A DNA stretch of 64,000 nt from Heliopora coerulea (taxonomy: Eukaryota; Cnidaria; Anthozoa; Scleralcyonacea; Helioporidae), in contig JASJOG010000056.1 of NCBI GenBank assembly GCA_030142905.1, positions 1,577,501 through 1,641,500 of the forward strand, written 5' to 3'. How positions within the stretch are numbered: position 1 is the first letter of the stretch; each line of letters starts with the position of its first letter. The notes under the pieces were generated by a model that was not told the origin of the DNA, did not search any database, and was given only the letters and a program-made list of their open reading frames with translations. A program made the translations under genes and the position numbers. Shown here one piece after another: positions 54,401 through 58,193 of this stretch.

Positions 54401-56824
54401 TCATTTTGTCGATTCAGGATTCCCAATTAATGTTTGAGGTTTCTCTAGTTTTGAACAGGGAGAGTTTCGAAGGGGCAACGTTCCGGAAGAAGTTTCTTCC
54501 ATCTTCAAGCGTGGTGAATACAATGGCAGGATTGCTGACATATTTACGTCGAAGGCGGACTTCTCCAAAGAGAACTCGTGAAGGCCTTGCAAAAATTTCA
54601 GATGCGATTTCACATGTGAAAAATAATATTTCATATGTGAAATTAATTTTAATACGCGAATTTTCCATTTCATATGTGAAATACATGTTTTGCAGTCTAC
54701 GATTTCACATGTGAAATTTAGAAACAGTTTATTTCACATGTGAATTAGGCATTTCATATGTGAAAACGCCCCGATTTCATATGTGAGATGAAAATTTCAA
54801 AGATGAAAACGCTCCAATTTTATGTTTTTCACATGTTATATGGCGTGAAATTTTCCTAAGGGCGTGGTCGGGGCGTGGCGAGGTGACGACTTTAGGGACA
54901 ATGGTAGGGTAGTGTACATGTCTTTCACCACTGTGACCAGGGTTTGATTCCTGCTCCATGCGGTTATCTGATTAAAATTACCTTGGTCACATGTGAGAAA
55001 AGTACTGTTTAGTTTGTCTCTACCAAGCATCGCAGGTTTTCTCTGGGTACTCCGGTTTCCGGTTTTCTGCTATAGTAACACTGGATTGATTCTGATAGTG
55101 ATTAGGGACAATGCTAGGGTATTGCACATGTCCCATACCACTGTGACTAGGGTTCGATTCCTGCTCCGTGCAGTTATCTGATTAAAGGTACCTTGGTCAC
55201 ATCTGAGAAGAGTATTGTCCAGTTCAACTCTACCAAGCATCGCAAGTTTTCTCCAGGTACTTCGGTTTCCTCCTGTAGTAATAATGGACCCGTGAGGAGT
55301 GACCATTCCTGGACCTCTAGGGAGAACAGCTTAGGTAGCTGATGGGGTTATCCAGTATAAAAAAAAAGACACTTTAGATTCTGAGATGGAAGATGGAAGG
55401 AGCTACTTTCGAAACCTCTTGCCATCGAAACTCTCCTGGTTCAAGACTAGAGAAACCTCAAACAAATACACACTATCTCGGTACTTCTGTTACTCCACAT
55501 TCCTTAATTCGTTTCGAGATGAAAATTAGCGATAGTAAAATTATATTAGTTGAATGACATTTCAATATCATCGTGATATCATTTTCAACAAATACAGTTT
55601 TACTATCGCTAATTTTCATCTCCAAGTGTCTGACAAAGAATTTCCTAATCCGGTATTTAATTCATCTTTATTAATTAATTCGTGTTTTCCAATGCTTAAC
55701 CATTGTACATATCATGATAACGAATGATGATATTCGCTGTTAGGAGAACAAGCAACTTCATTCATTGCTGTTTTGCCAAGGAAAAACGACCTGACTTGGT
55801 CTGCGTGGCGACAAAAAATGCCTTCTCTAATTGCGAGGACATACTACGCGATGTTGCTGTACGTTACGTGATATGGTTGATTCTTCTGTTCACCCTGGCT
55901 GGTAACAGCGTGGTACTGGTCACCAGGTTCTTCATGAAGGACAAGAATGTCGCGCAGAAAGTTCTGATCATGAACCTCGGGGTGAGTGACTTAATGATGG
56001 GAGTATACTTGACAATTATTGCGAGCAAAGATCAGTTGTGGCGCGGACGGTACTTCAGTCACGATGAGGAATGGCGCTCAAGTGTTGGTTGTCGGGCGGC
56101 TGGTGTGCTTTCCATGATGTCAAGTCAAGCTTCATTGCTTACCCTCGTTTTCATAACATATGACCGGTTTCGTTCGATCACGAATGGTATCAAGTTCCGT
56201 CGACTGGGTTTGCGTTCAGTCTCTATTATTTTGACTTTAATTTGGTCAACGTCTCTGGCACTTTCAGTCTCCCCGGCCGTCATCAAATCCTACTTCTTTG
56301 AAGAAAACGAAACTGGTTTTTATGGGACGAACACGGTGTGCCTTCCTCTTCAATTGCCTGGTCAGAAAGCTCCAGGTTGGGAGTACTGCCTTGGACTGTT
56401 TGGCGTTGTCAATTTGATTATGTCCGTTTACATGGCTGTGGCCTATGCCTGGATGCTCATGTCTATACACAGGACTGGCCAGGTAGCCAAGTCTGATCGC
56501 CTGAAAAGAGAAAAGACCTTGGCCAAGAGAATGCTTTTCATCGTCGTCACAGATCTACTGTGTTGGTTTCCTGTAATCGCGGTGATATTTTTATCTCTTC
56601 TTGGATTGCTTGACAATCCAGATCGTTCAGTTTTCGCCTGGCTTGCTGTTTGCATAATTCCGATCAACTCGGCCGTTAATCCAATTCTCTACACGATTTC
56701 CACGCCGAGTGTTCTCACCAGGATCACGAAATTGGTGAACAGGGATTCCTCGAAATTTTCTGAAGAGCCGACGAGCCGCTCAACATATAATGGCTACGGC
56801 AAAAACACCAAGGAAGAGCATTAA
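19651..56824 (+). CDS. Giant chimeric receptor: signal peptide - 20 SRCR - LRR - 7TM (relaxin-receptor-like) gene model
   Basis: The model joins a candidate signal-peptide exon, 20 SRCR domains (21 exons), an LRR N-terminal cap exon, three LRR exons and a one-exon seven-helix domain. Intron phases agree at every junction: phase 1 throughout the SRCR array and into the LRR cap, phase 2 from the cap to the 7TM exon. The summed CDS is 7734 nt, or 2577 aa. SRCR domains bind polyanionic or microbial ligands in scavenger receptors; LRR plus this class of 7TM is the core of relaxin-type LGRs, which signal through G proteins. I infer a surface receptor with a very long extracellular SRCR array coupled to a GPCR. 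The exons are individually strong. What is inferred is that the SRCR array and the LRR-7TM part are one transcript: no start exon and no SRCR-terminating exon was found between 47197 and 48736, which is filled by a SINE, microsatellites and a foldback element. Confidence 0.6.
20135..20323 (-). other. Unrecognised 62-codon frame
   Basis: Starts with ATG and has coding-like composition ([19 protein letters not shown], then HELLEEM before the stop), but no family is recognised and it would lie antisense in the first intron of the receptor gene. Recorded only as a possibility. Confidence 0.15.
21012..21375 (+). mobile_element. tRNA-derived SINE, family S1, copy 1, with (ACTCT)n tail
   Basis: Pol III-like A box in CAGTGGTAGTGCACG and B box GGTTCGATTCC, then a conserved body (CTTGGTCACATGTGA, CGGTTTCCTCCTGTAGTAA, TAGCTGATCGGGTTATCCAG) and a long pentanucleotide tail. 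Five more copies occur in the window. Confidence 0.85.
21710..22024 (+). CDS. SRCR domain 1 (type A)
   Basis: Acceptor AATTTTCAG, donor CACG|GTAAGG, 315 nt, phase 1-1. Starts [10 protein letters not shown], has [22 protein letters not shown] and ends WLSCEAHG. All six core cysteines are present (numbered C2, C3, C5, C6, C7, C8 as in group A). Confidence 0.9.
22081..22560 (+). repeat. (GGTA)n / (GGTAAG)n tetranucleotide array
   Basis: About 480 bp of GGTAGGTA interspersed with GGTAAGGTAGG, starting some 55 nt after the donor of SRCR exon 1. Reverse-strand YLPYLPT frames across it are artefacts. Confidence 0.95.
22561..23084. other. Intron 2 remainder, possible old SINE fragment
   Basis: A tRNA-like fragment (GATCAGTTGGTCTGC ... 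GGTTCGGGTTCGAA) near 22915-22975 looks like a degraded SINE. Nothing else is recognised. Confidence 0.35.
23085..23393 (+). CDS. SRCR domain 2 (type B)
   Basis: Acceptor GATTTCAG, donor AGAA|GTAAGT, phase 1-1. Starts [18 protein letters not shown] and has [23 protein letters not shown] and VGIICQRS. Six cysteines, complete. Confidence 0.9.
23628..23700. repeat. Near-perfect palindrome, 36-bp arms
   Basis: Arms TGATGAAAAGTTTGTTCTCA... are exact reverse complements around a single central T at 23664. It lies in the intron between SRCR exons 2 and 3. Confidence 0.95.
24135..24434 (+). CDS. SRCR domain 3 (type A, relocated cysteine)
   Basis: Acceptor TTTTAAAG, donor CATG|GTAATG, 300 nt, phase 1-1. 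Cysteine C2 is absent (WRKVKI instead of a TVC-like strand) while an extra cysteine appears in TTCIWF. C3, C5, C6, C7 and C8 are kept, so the total stays six. Ends WIQCEAHG like domain 1. Confidence 0.85.
24435..25316. other. Intron, no clear feature
   Basis: AT-rich. A short palindromic pair around 24995-25055 (ATTCTTAAAATAATTG / TAAGAATATC) is visible; no exon. Confidence 0.4.
25317..25631 (+). CDS. SRCR domain 4 (type B, C2 and C7 missing)
   Basis: Acceptor TCTCTATAG, donor AGAG|GTTTGT (weaker), 315 nt. Shows [41 protein letters not shown] and LVCARG. WKKLWS replaces the C2 strand and the C7 position also lacks cysteine, so the C2-C7 bridge is lost as a pair; four cysteines remain. Confidence 0.85.
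26079..26393 (+). CDS. SRCR domain 5 (type A)
   Basis: Acceptor TTGTCACAG. The usual donor position after CACATG lacks GT; the exon must run on to TTAG|GTATCT, which restores phase 1 and adds DIVLG. Six core cysteines ([31 protein letters not shown]). Confidence 0.8.
26440..26710 (+). repeat. (TATATG)n microsatellite
   Basis: GTATATGTATATG units directly behind SRCR exon 5. Tyr/Met/Ile/Cys-rich frames in it are artefacts. Confidence 0.9.
26763..27074 (+). CDS. SRCR domain 6 (type B)
   Basis: Acceptor CTTTTTTATAG, donor GCTG|GTAGGT, phase 1-1, 312 nt. [45 protein letters not shown] and VIVTCRAG give all six cysteines. Confidence 0.9.
27351..27646 (-). mobile_element. SINE S1, copy 2
   Basis: Reverse copy: GGCACAGTGGTAGTGCACG at the head (27643 downwards), B box GGGTTCGATTCC, and the same CTTGGTCACGTGTGA body. 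Confidence 0.85.
27980..28112. mobile_element. Foldback element
   Basis: AGTAAAATGAAAATGAGAGCCCAGCTCAAAATTCG pairs with the reverse-complementary stretch ending GTCATCTTCATTTTACGTC. A one-sided related sequence (GACGAAACGTC ... GAGCTGGGCTC) lies at 25745-25850. Confidence 0.7.
28635..28946 (+). CDS. SRCR domain 7 (type A, relocated cysteine)
   Basis: Acceptor TATTACAG, donor CAAG|GTTAGT, 312 nt. Like domain 3 it lacks C2 (WKNVSA) and gains a cysteine in ATCIWFDD. C3, C5, C6, C7 and C8 are kept. Ends LWLRCKPQG. Confidence 0.88.
28947..29943. other. Intron with repeat-derived sequence
   Basis: The stretch 29215-29480 (CACTCCAGTCTAGTGTCTTCATCAGGG type) resembles a dispersed repeat end; the short frame at 29481-29729 is not recognised. 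Confidence 0.35.
29944..30258 (+). CDS. SRCR domain 8 (type B, irregular cysteines)
   Basis: Acceptor GCTTTTAG, donor AGAG|GTAAGA, 315 nt. [28 protein letters not shown] and [13 protein letters not shown] are standard. C2 is lost (WGAVIQ) and the end reads LQCMCHRG, so there are five cysteines and one may be free. Confidence 0.88.
30259..31366. other. Intron, no feature seen
   Basis: AT-rich, no exon or clear repeat recognised. Confidence 0.4.
31367..31672 (+). CDS. SRCR domain 9 (type A)
   Basis: Acceptor ATCTTAACAG, donor CACG|GTAAGG, 306 nt. [57 protein letters not shown]: six cysteines. Confidence 0.9.
31775..31990 (+). repeat. Degenerate GGTAGGTG array
   Basis: Decayed GGTA/GGTG units about 100 nt behind the donor of SRCR exon 9, comparable in position to the clean (GGTA)n behind exon 1. 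Confidence 0.8.
32108..32240 (+). mobile_element. tRNA-derived SINE, family S2, copy 1
   Basis: TGGTAGCCCAATGGTTAGAG (A-box region) and GGTTCGATCCCCG (B box), then GGGGCTCAGAAATCGTTTTT and TTGACGATCGTTCATCTATC. The ends do not form a tRNA acceptor stem, so it is a SINE and not a tRNA gene. Confidence 0.85.
32372..32695 (+). CDS. SRCR domain 10 (type B, eight cysteines)
   Basis: No in-frame ATG, so easily missed. Acceptor TTTTTTTAG, donor CCCG|GTAAGC, 324 nt. [54 protein letters not shown] and GLFCQPG. Two extra cysteines (in HIC and in the TCDC pair) could form an additional bridge. Confidence 0.88.
32696..33644. other. Intron, no feature seen
   Basis: Two stretches reading GATGTCATTT...TTCTGA and AAGAATGACATTTTTC (33450-33560) are mutually inverted, hinting at a small foldback. 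No exon. Confidence 0.35.
33645..33962 (+). CDS. SRCR domain 11 (type A, C2 and C7 missing)
   Basis: Acceptor TTTCTTCGAAG, donor AATG|GTATGT, 318 nt. [47 protein letters not shown]. The C2 strand reads WTSFYP and no C7 is present: a paired loss as in domain 4. Confidence 0.87.
34189..34317. mobile_element. Foldback element F1, copy 2
   Basis: GATAAATAAGCTAAAAAGTT ... AGGTTGATAACTGCCGTGAC and its reverse complement on the right; same flanking ATAGAATACTGTGTAGA as at 45266. Confidence 0.85.
34658..34975 (+). CDS. SRCR domain 12 (type B, extra CEQNDC pair)
   Basis: Acceptor TTTATTTAG, donor AAAC|GTAAGT, 318 nt. [18 protein letters not shown] adds two cysteines near the N-terminus; the six core ones are present ([34 protein letters not shown]). 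Confidence 0.9.
34976..35819. other. Intron, no feature seen
   Basis: A palindromic-looking GGACCGGTCC at about 35334 is the only notable motif. No exon supported. Confidence 0.4.
35820..36143 (+). CDS. SRCR domain 13
   Basis: Acceptor TTTTACCAG, donor CAAC|GTAAGT, 324 nt. [54 protein letters not shown] and TIKCSRQ: all six cysteines and the most canonical SRCR sequence of the array. Confidence 0.92.
36144..37447. other. Intron with a SINE-like fragment and an element end
   Basis: A tRNA-like stretch (GTGGTTGTAACCGCACTTAA ... GGCGTTCGATTCC) lies at 36739-36812, a third SINE type. CAGGGGCGGATTTAGG at 37115 matches the dispersed GGGGCGGAT element end. Confidence 0.5.
37448..37738 (+). CDS. 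SRCR domain 14, first part (C2 and C7 missing)
   Basis: Acceptor TTACTTTAG, donor ACAG|GTTTGA, 291 nt, phase 1-1. [44 protein letters not shown]. The domain stops short of its last cysteine, which is supplied by the microexon at 38373. C2 and C7 are both absent. Confidence 0.85.
38373..38402 (+). CDS. SRCR domain 14, 30-nt microexon
   Basis: ATTTTATAG acceptor and AAAG|GTTAGT donor enclose 30 nt reading [10 protein letters not shown] in the required phase (1-1). The GVTC strand is exactly the missing end of domain 14, aligned with DLGITCSKG of domain 17. The combined length, 321 nt, is normal for this array. Confidence 0.8.
38403..39479. other. Intron with repeated TTCACGAAATATTAATGAGTT motifs
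   Basis: Four variants of TTTTCACGAAATA(TT)AATGAGTT occur between 39100 and 39425, and GGCGAGTAAGATCGTCTGGC at 39317 matches a motif near 13350 and 48480. Likely an old transposon; no exon. Confidence 0.45.
39480..39785 (+). CDS. SRCR domain 15
   Basis: Acceptor CATGACTAG, donor AAAG|GTAAGA, 306 nt. [60 protein letters not shown]. Six cysteines. The [10 protein letters not shown] motif pairs it with domain 18. Confidence 0.9.
39800..40100 (+). repeat. Degenerate GACNGACNGG simple repeat
   Basis: Decayed tetranucleotide-type repeat (ACCGATGGAAGGACCGAC, GGACCGGCTGACCGG ...) just behind the donor of SRCR exon 15. Confidence 0.6.
40281..40583 (+). CDS. SRCR domain 16 (C2 shifted by two residues)
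   Basis: Acceptor TTTTCTGAAG, donor CGAC|GTAAGT, 303 nt. [62 protein letters not shown]. Six cysteines, the C2 equivalent lying two positions earlier than usual. Confidence 0.9.
40602..41000. mobile_element. MITE with about 112-bp terminal inverted repeats
   Basis: Left arm 40602-40713 (CAGTATCGCTTTGAAAAACG ... GAAGCAC) and right arm 40888-41000 are near reverse complements. The element starts 19 nt after the donor of SRCR exon 16. Confidence 0.88.
41448..41875. mobile_element. tRNA-derived repeat inside an inverted-repeat element
   Basis: ATAATCTGGCACTGCCGAAG at left and CTTCGGCAGTGTCAGATTAT at right are inverted. Between them a reverse-oriented tRNA-like block (GTTGGCTCAACAGGTAGAGC, GCGAGTTCAAACCCC) is visible. 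Confidence 0.65.
42308..42490. mobile_element. MITE, GGCTGTTTACACTTGCGATT family, copy 1
   Basis: Left GGGCTGTTTACACTTGCGAT ... GCGATTGACATC, right the inverted GATGCCAATCGCAATGTGCA. A longer relative is at 49503-50050. Confidence 0.65.
42576..42869 (+). CDS. SRCR domain 17 (C2 and C7 missing)
   Basis: Acceptor GCATTGTTAG, donor AAAG|GTAAAA, 294 nt. [45 protein letters not shown]. Four cysteines only. The ELEYP motif and the same paired cysteine loss link it with domain 14. Confidence 0.88.
42870..44888. other. Long intron with repeats
   Basis: Holds a possible element between CAGGGATGGCGCC (42959) and the inverted TGCCACCCCTGTG (about 43317-43330), a cluster of TTCTTGAATTAAGAA palindromes (43592-43785) and a telomere-like block (44584-44705). 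No exon seen. Confidence 0.45.
44584..44705 (-). repeat. Interstitial telomere-like repeat (CCCTAA)n, degenerate
   Basis: TAACCCTAACCCTAACC followed by decayed CCCTAAACC and CCCCTAACC units, opposite in orientation to the block at 8876. Confidence 0.8.
44889..45206 (+). CDS. SRCR domain 18 (three cysteines)
   Basis: Acceptor TACCAATAG, donor GAAG|GTAAAA, 318 nt. [48 protein letters not shown]2, C6 and C7 are missing, leaving one unpaired C5 equivalent. This is the most diverged domain. Confidence 0.82.
45283..45434. mobile_element. Foldback element F1, copy 3
   Basis: GATAAATAAGGTAAAAAGTT ... GATAACTACCGTAACTGATC with inverted right arm AGATCAGTTACGACAGTTAT; interior GACGAAGGGCCTTTGGTCGA. 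Confidence 0.85.
45680..45775 (+). repeat. (ATGT)n microsatellite
   Basis: ATGTATGTATG units within the intron behind SRCR exon 18. Confidence 0.85.
46003..46281 (+). CDS. SRCR domain 19
   Basis: Acceptor TTTTCTTAG, donor CGAG|GTATGT, 279 nt, the shortest of the array. [62 protein letters not shown]. Six cysteines. IERD and GYPSAL pair it with domain 16. Confidence 0.9.
46867..47196 (+). CDS. SRCR domain 20 (eight cysteines, group B-like)
   Basis: Weak polypyrimidine tract before CCAAAG acceptor, strong donor GAAG|GTAAGT, 330 nt. Has all six core cysteines plus one in SRCGYGRVE (C1 position) and one in AAEGSC (C4 position), the two that define group [10 protein letters not shown] and [15 protein letters not shown] are highly canonical. 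Its phase-1 donor fits the LRR cap exon at 48737. Confidence 0.87.
47238..47505 (+). mobile_element. SINE S1, copy 3
   Basis: GGTGGCACGGTGATAGTACACG head, CTTGGTCACATGTGA and CGGTTTCCTCCTGTAGCAAC body. It runs into a very long pentanucleotide tail. Confidence 0.8.
47505..48105 (+). repeat. (TTCAC)n, then (CTACT)n and (TTTAC)n pentanucleotide array
   Basis: About 600 bp of pentanucleotide units changing in steps from CACTT to CTCCA to CTACT to TTTAC. It looks like an expanded SINE tail. The long SerThrProLeu-rich frame across it is an artefact. Confidence 0.95.
48187..48420. mobile_element. Foldback element, family F2, copy 1
   Basis: Arms of about 110 bp (48187-48297 and 48311-48420) containing GTGCACTCAAGATTTGAGTA and TTTTATTCCAAAATCATTGT. 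A relative is at 61118-61361. Confidence 0.88.
48737..48851 (+). CDS. LRR N-terminal cap exon (LRRNT)
   Basis: Acceptor TTTTGCCTAG, donor GGAG|GTAAGG, 115 nt, entering in phase 1 and leaving in phase 2. Reads [20 protein letters not shown] then LLYLPWL and ends KNSLRR. The C-x2-C-x-C-x6-C spacing followed by a L-x-x-LP-x-L strand is the classical LRR cap. Joined to the next exon it reads [16 protein letters not shown], a good first repeat. The phase-1 entry matches the SRCR donors. Confidence 0.85.
49262..49500 (+). mobile_element. SINE S1, copy 4
   Basis: TGTGGCACAGTGGCAGCACA head, with an insertion disrupting the B-box region, and TTGGTCATGTGTCAGA body. The first LRR intron holds it. Confidence 0.75.
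49503..50050. mobile_element. MITE, GGCCTGTTTACACTTG family, copy 2
   Basis: GGCCTGTTTACACTTGTGAT ... CGCGATTGTCATCC at left; inverted GTGTCAATCGCGAGGCCCTA ... GAGTGTAAATAA at right. Confidence 0.7.
50182..50253 (+). CDS. LRR exon 1 (72 nt)
   Basis: Acceptor TGACTTTTAG, donor AAGCT|GTATGT, phase 2-2. Reads [11 protein letters not shown], then IPFSLLRKL, one 24-residue leucine-rich repeat. Confidence 0.85.
50395..50490 (+). repeat. (TC)n then (TATA)n microsatellite
   Basis: CTCTCT run followed by TATATGTATA units. It directly borders the hairpin at 50491. Confidence 0.95.
50491..50580. mobile_element. Small foldback element, 34-bp perfect arms
   Basis: TATATCGCTTACCTCAAAAA...CAGCCTG pairs exactly with CAGGCTG...GAGGTAAGCGATATA, spacer 22 nt. 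Confidence 0.9.
50640..51120. repeat. (AT)n / (TATATG)n arrays around a dispersed CAGACGGAACCGTTTCGG motif
   Basis: TA-rich arrays at 50645-50805 and 51065-51115 flank a unique-looking stretch starting ACAGACGGAACCGTTTCGGC. A third array is at 51370-51412. Confidence 0.85.
51413..52826. other. Intron, no exon seen
   Basis: A GGCCGTCGAAACGTCAGCC motif near 52160 is of the type found at foldback element centres in this window. No further LRR exon was recognised. Confidence 0.4.
52827..53107. mobile_element. Foldback element carrying a SINE S2 (copy 2, minus)
   Basis: ATTTATATGTTAGAAGTATG ... GATGGATAGATGAACGATCGTC type arms on both sides (52827-52895 and 53037-53107) enclose a reverse S2 tRNA-like core (GGGGATCGAATCC, GTTGGTAGCTCAATGGTTAG reversed). 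Confidence 0.75.
53130..53266 (+). mobile_element. SINE S2, copy 3
   Basis: AACAATGGTTAAAGTGCC and GCGGGTTCGATCCCCGTCTG, then CTCAGAAATCGTTTTTCTGA. A further short fragment (CTGAGCCCCAGATGGGCATC) lies at 53432. Confidence 0.8.
53719..53790 (+). CDS. LRR exon 2 (72 nt)
   Basis: Acceptor TTATTTTAG, donor ACACT|GTAAGT, phase 2-2. Joined to exon 1 it reads [20 protein letters not shown] and ends LPMLRTL, a textbook repeat. Confidence 0.9.
54009..54080 (+). CDS. LRR exon 3 (72 nt)
   Basis: Acceptor TTCAATTTTAG, donor CTTTT|GTAAGT, phase 2-2. Reads [18 protein letters not shown] and ENLTLL, then joins the 7TM exon in phase. Confidence 0.9.
54608..54790. repeat. Cluster of TTTCA(C/T)ATGTGAAA palindromes
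   Basis: Copies begin at about 54608, 54629, 54668, 54703, 54732, 54752 and 54775, with a partial one at 54827. Spacing is irregular. Confidence 0.9.
54890..55103 (+). mobile_element. SINE S1, copy 5
   Basis: TAGTGTACATGTCTTTCACC, GGGTTTGATTCCTGCTCC B box, CTTGGTCACATGTGAGA body. Copy 6 follows directly. Confidence 0.8.
55104..55372 (+). mobile_element. SINE S1, copy 6
   Basis: GGGTATTGCACATGTCCCAT, GGTTCGATTCCTGCTCCG, CTTGGTCACATCTGAGAAGA, CGGTTTCCTCCTGTAGTAAT, and the TAGCTGATGGGGTTATCCAG end. Confidence 0.85.
55744..56824 (+). CDS. Seven-transmembrane exon, relaxin-receptor-like (rhodopsin family, LGR type)
   Basis: One exon (acceptor CGCTGTTAG, phase 2 entry, stop TAA at 56822) encodes a C-terminal hinge ([23 protein letters not shown]) and seven hydrophobic helices. 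Diagnostic residues: GN in TM1, GVSDLMMG in TM2, TYDRF at the end of TM3 in place of DRY, cysteines in GCRAAG and TVCLPLQ for the extracellular bridge, [19 protein letters not shown] in TM6 and [11 protein letters not shown] in TM7. Human relaxin receptors have LAKRFFFIVFTDALCWIPI and PINSALNPILY at these places, so RXFP/LGR type C is the closest family I know. The C-tail is short and Ser/Thr-rich. An ATG frame from 55724 is open but lies before the splice acceptor; spliced entry from the LRR exon is preferred. Confidence 0.92.
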
Positions 56825-56831
56825 CTCAAGG

Positions 56832-57460
56832 GCCGTTTACTTGATTCCGGATTGAGTTTCATTCCGGATGAAAGTCATAACGGTTCTGTTCAAATTCCTT
56901 TAGCTGTTTACATGAATCCTGAATGAGATTTAACTCATTCTGACTTGCATTCATTCCGGTTCTCATTCCAGAATGAAATTTCATTCGGGTTAGAAGTTTC
57001 ATTCCAGTGTCATTTAAAGGGGATGCGAGTTCCATTACAGACCAGAGAATGTGACCTAGTAGGTTGCAATGAACAACGTATACGTACTTTTGATATTTAC
57101 AGAGGACCAATTGAAAGAGAAGTCCAGTAAAACCTCTGTAAACGAGCGATCAAAATGGGAGTACAAAAAAACCAAATGATTTTCAGCAGACCTCGGAGAT
57201 TTTAAAAGGCAAAAGATGAGAGATGGAATGGAGGCAGGGGGGTTCCAATAAAGTTCCGGTCCTAGAAGATGTCGCATTCAAGTGTAAATCGCTGAAAGAA
57301 ACATGTCGGCTTTGAAGTAATTGATCGCCATTTCGAAATTTCAGATTCCGCACACCGATCGATCCTGGGATACAATTCCTATGTCAACGCGGTTTGAATT
57401 CACTTTCAATCCGGAATAAAACTAAATCCGGATTCATGTAAATACCCCCTCACATGGCCT
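56832..57460. mobile_element. Inverted-repeat element rich in ATTCCGGATTGA motifs, adjoining the receptor stop codon
   Basis: GGCCGTTTACTTGATTCCGG at left and CCGGATTCATGTAAATACCCC at right are inverted. Several internal TTTACATGAATCC and TTCATTCCGG motifs repeat. It starts about 8 nt after the stop, so it likely forms the 3' UTR. Confidence 0.7.
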
Positions 57461-57745
57461 TTTGCTTATGATCGATCGTAAGTCGTGTTGTATTGGTTAT
57501 GGGTAAATGAATTCGATTCTTATTGCTTATATTAGAGTTAAAATCCAATAACAAGGACTACATGCCACATACATGTACATCCTTGACAGGCCGTAGGCCC
57601 AAAGGGATGTATCCTGCGCTGAGCCAATGTTTGGAGTTTTCTTCAGGTGAAGTCTCTGGACAGGCTTGGGTGAGACTTTCCACCCTGTAAGTTGTGCCGG
57701 TTAGATGTGGCAGTTGAATATGAAAGTCCCAGGCGGAAAACGTAA

Positions 57746-58193
57746 TCTGAAGAGGAATATCAAAGCCCAGCAAAATATCTTTACGAAAGCCATCGAGTCG
57801 GACACAGAAGTAAAATCATAATATTTAATAAAGTTCTAACGTTTCGTTGTATTCATCACAACATCATCAGAGAATAATTTACATAACTGCCTAAAGCCTA
57901 AGTATATAGTTACAGGGTGTAATAATATTCATGCATTAACCAATCAGAGGACGTACTAAAAATAAAAGTTACAGGTATGAGTAACACTAACAACATGGAA
58001 GAGTGAAAGAAGAAATTATAAAAGGAAAAGTGGTGCTGAGCCAACATTGGCATTTAAAGAGGGTTTCTTTGATGATGTTGTGATGATACAACGAAACGTT
58101 AGAACTTTATTAAATATTATGATTTTACTTCTGTGTCCGACTCGGTGGCTTTCGTAAAGATATTTTGCTGGGCTTTGATATTCCTCTTGAGAT
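57746..58193. mobile_element. MITE with about 124-bp terminal inverted repeats
   Basis: GAGGAATATCAAAGCCCAGC ... CATCACAACATCATCA (57746-57869) is repeated inverted at 58070-58193. Confidence 0.9.

Larger units (their letters stand above)
54432..55463. mobile_element. Composite inverted-repeat element with CACATGTG palindrome cluster and two SINEs
   Basis: GTTTGAGGTTTCTCTAGTTT at 54432 is inverted at 55463 (AGACTAGAGAAACCTCAAAC); similarity extends about 75 bp into each side (GAGAGTTTCGAAGG, CTTCCATCTTC). Inside are seven or eight TTTCA(C/T)ATGTGAAA motifs and two S1 SINEs. No transposase is seen. Confidence 0.75.

Noticed and set aside
55724..55743. ATG start of the 7TM protein at 55724
   Set aside because: These bases lie before a good acceptor (CGCTGTTAG) whose phase matches the LRR exon; starting here would give a receptor without LRRs or signal peptide.
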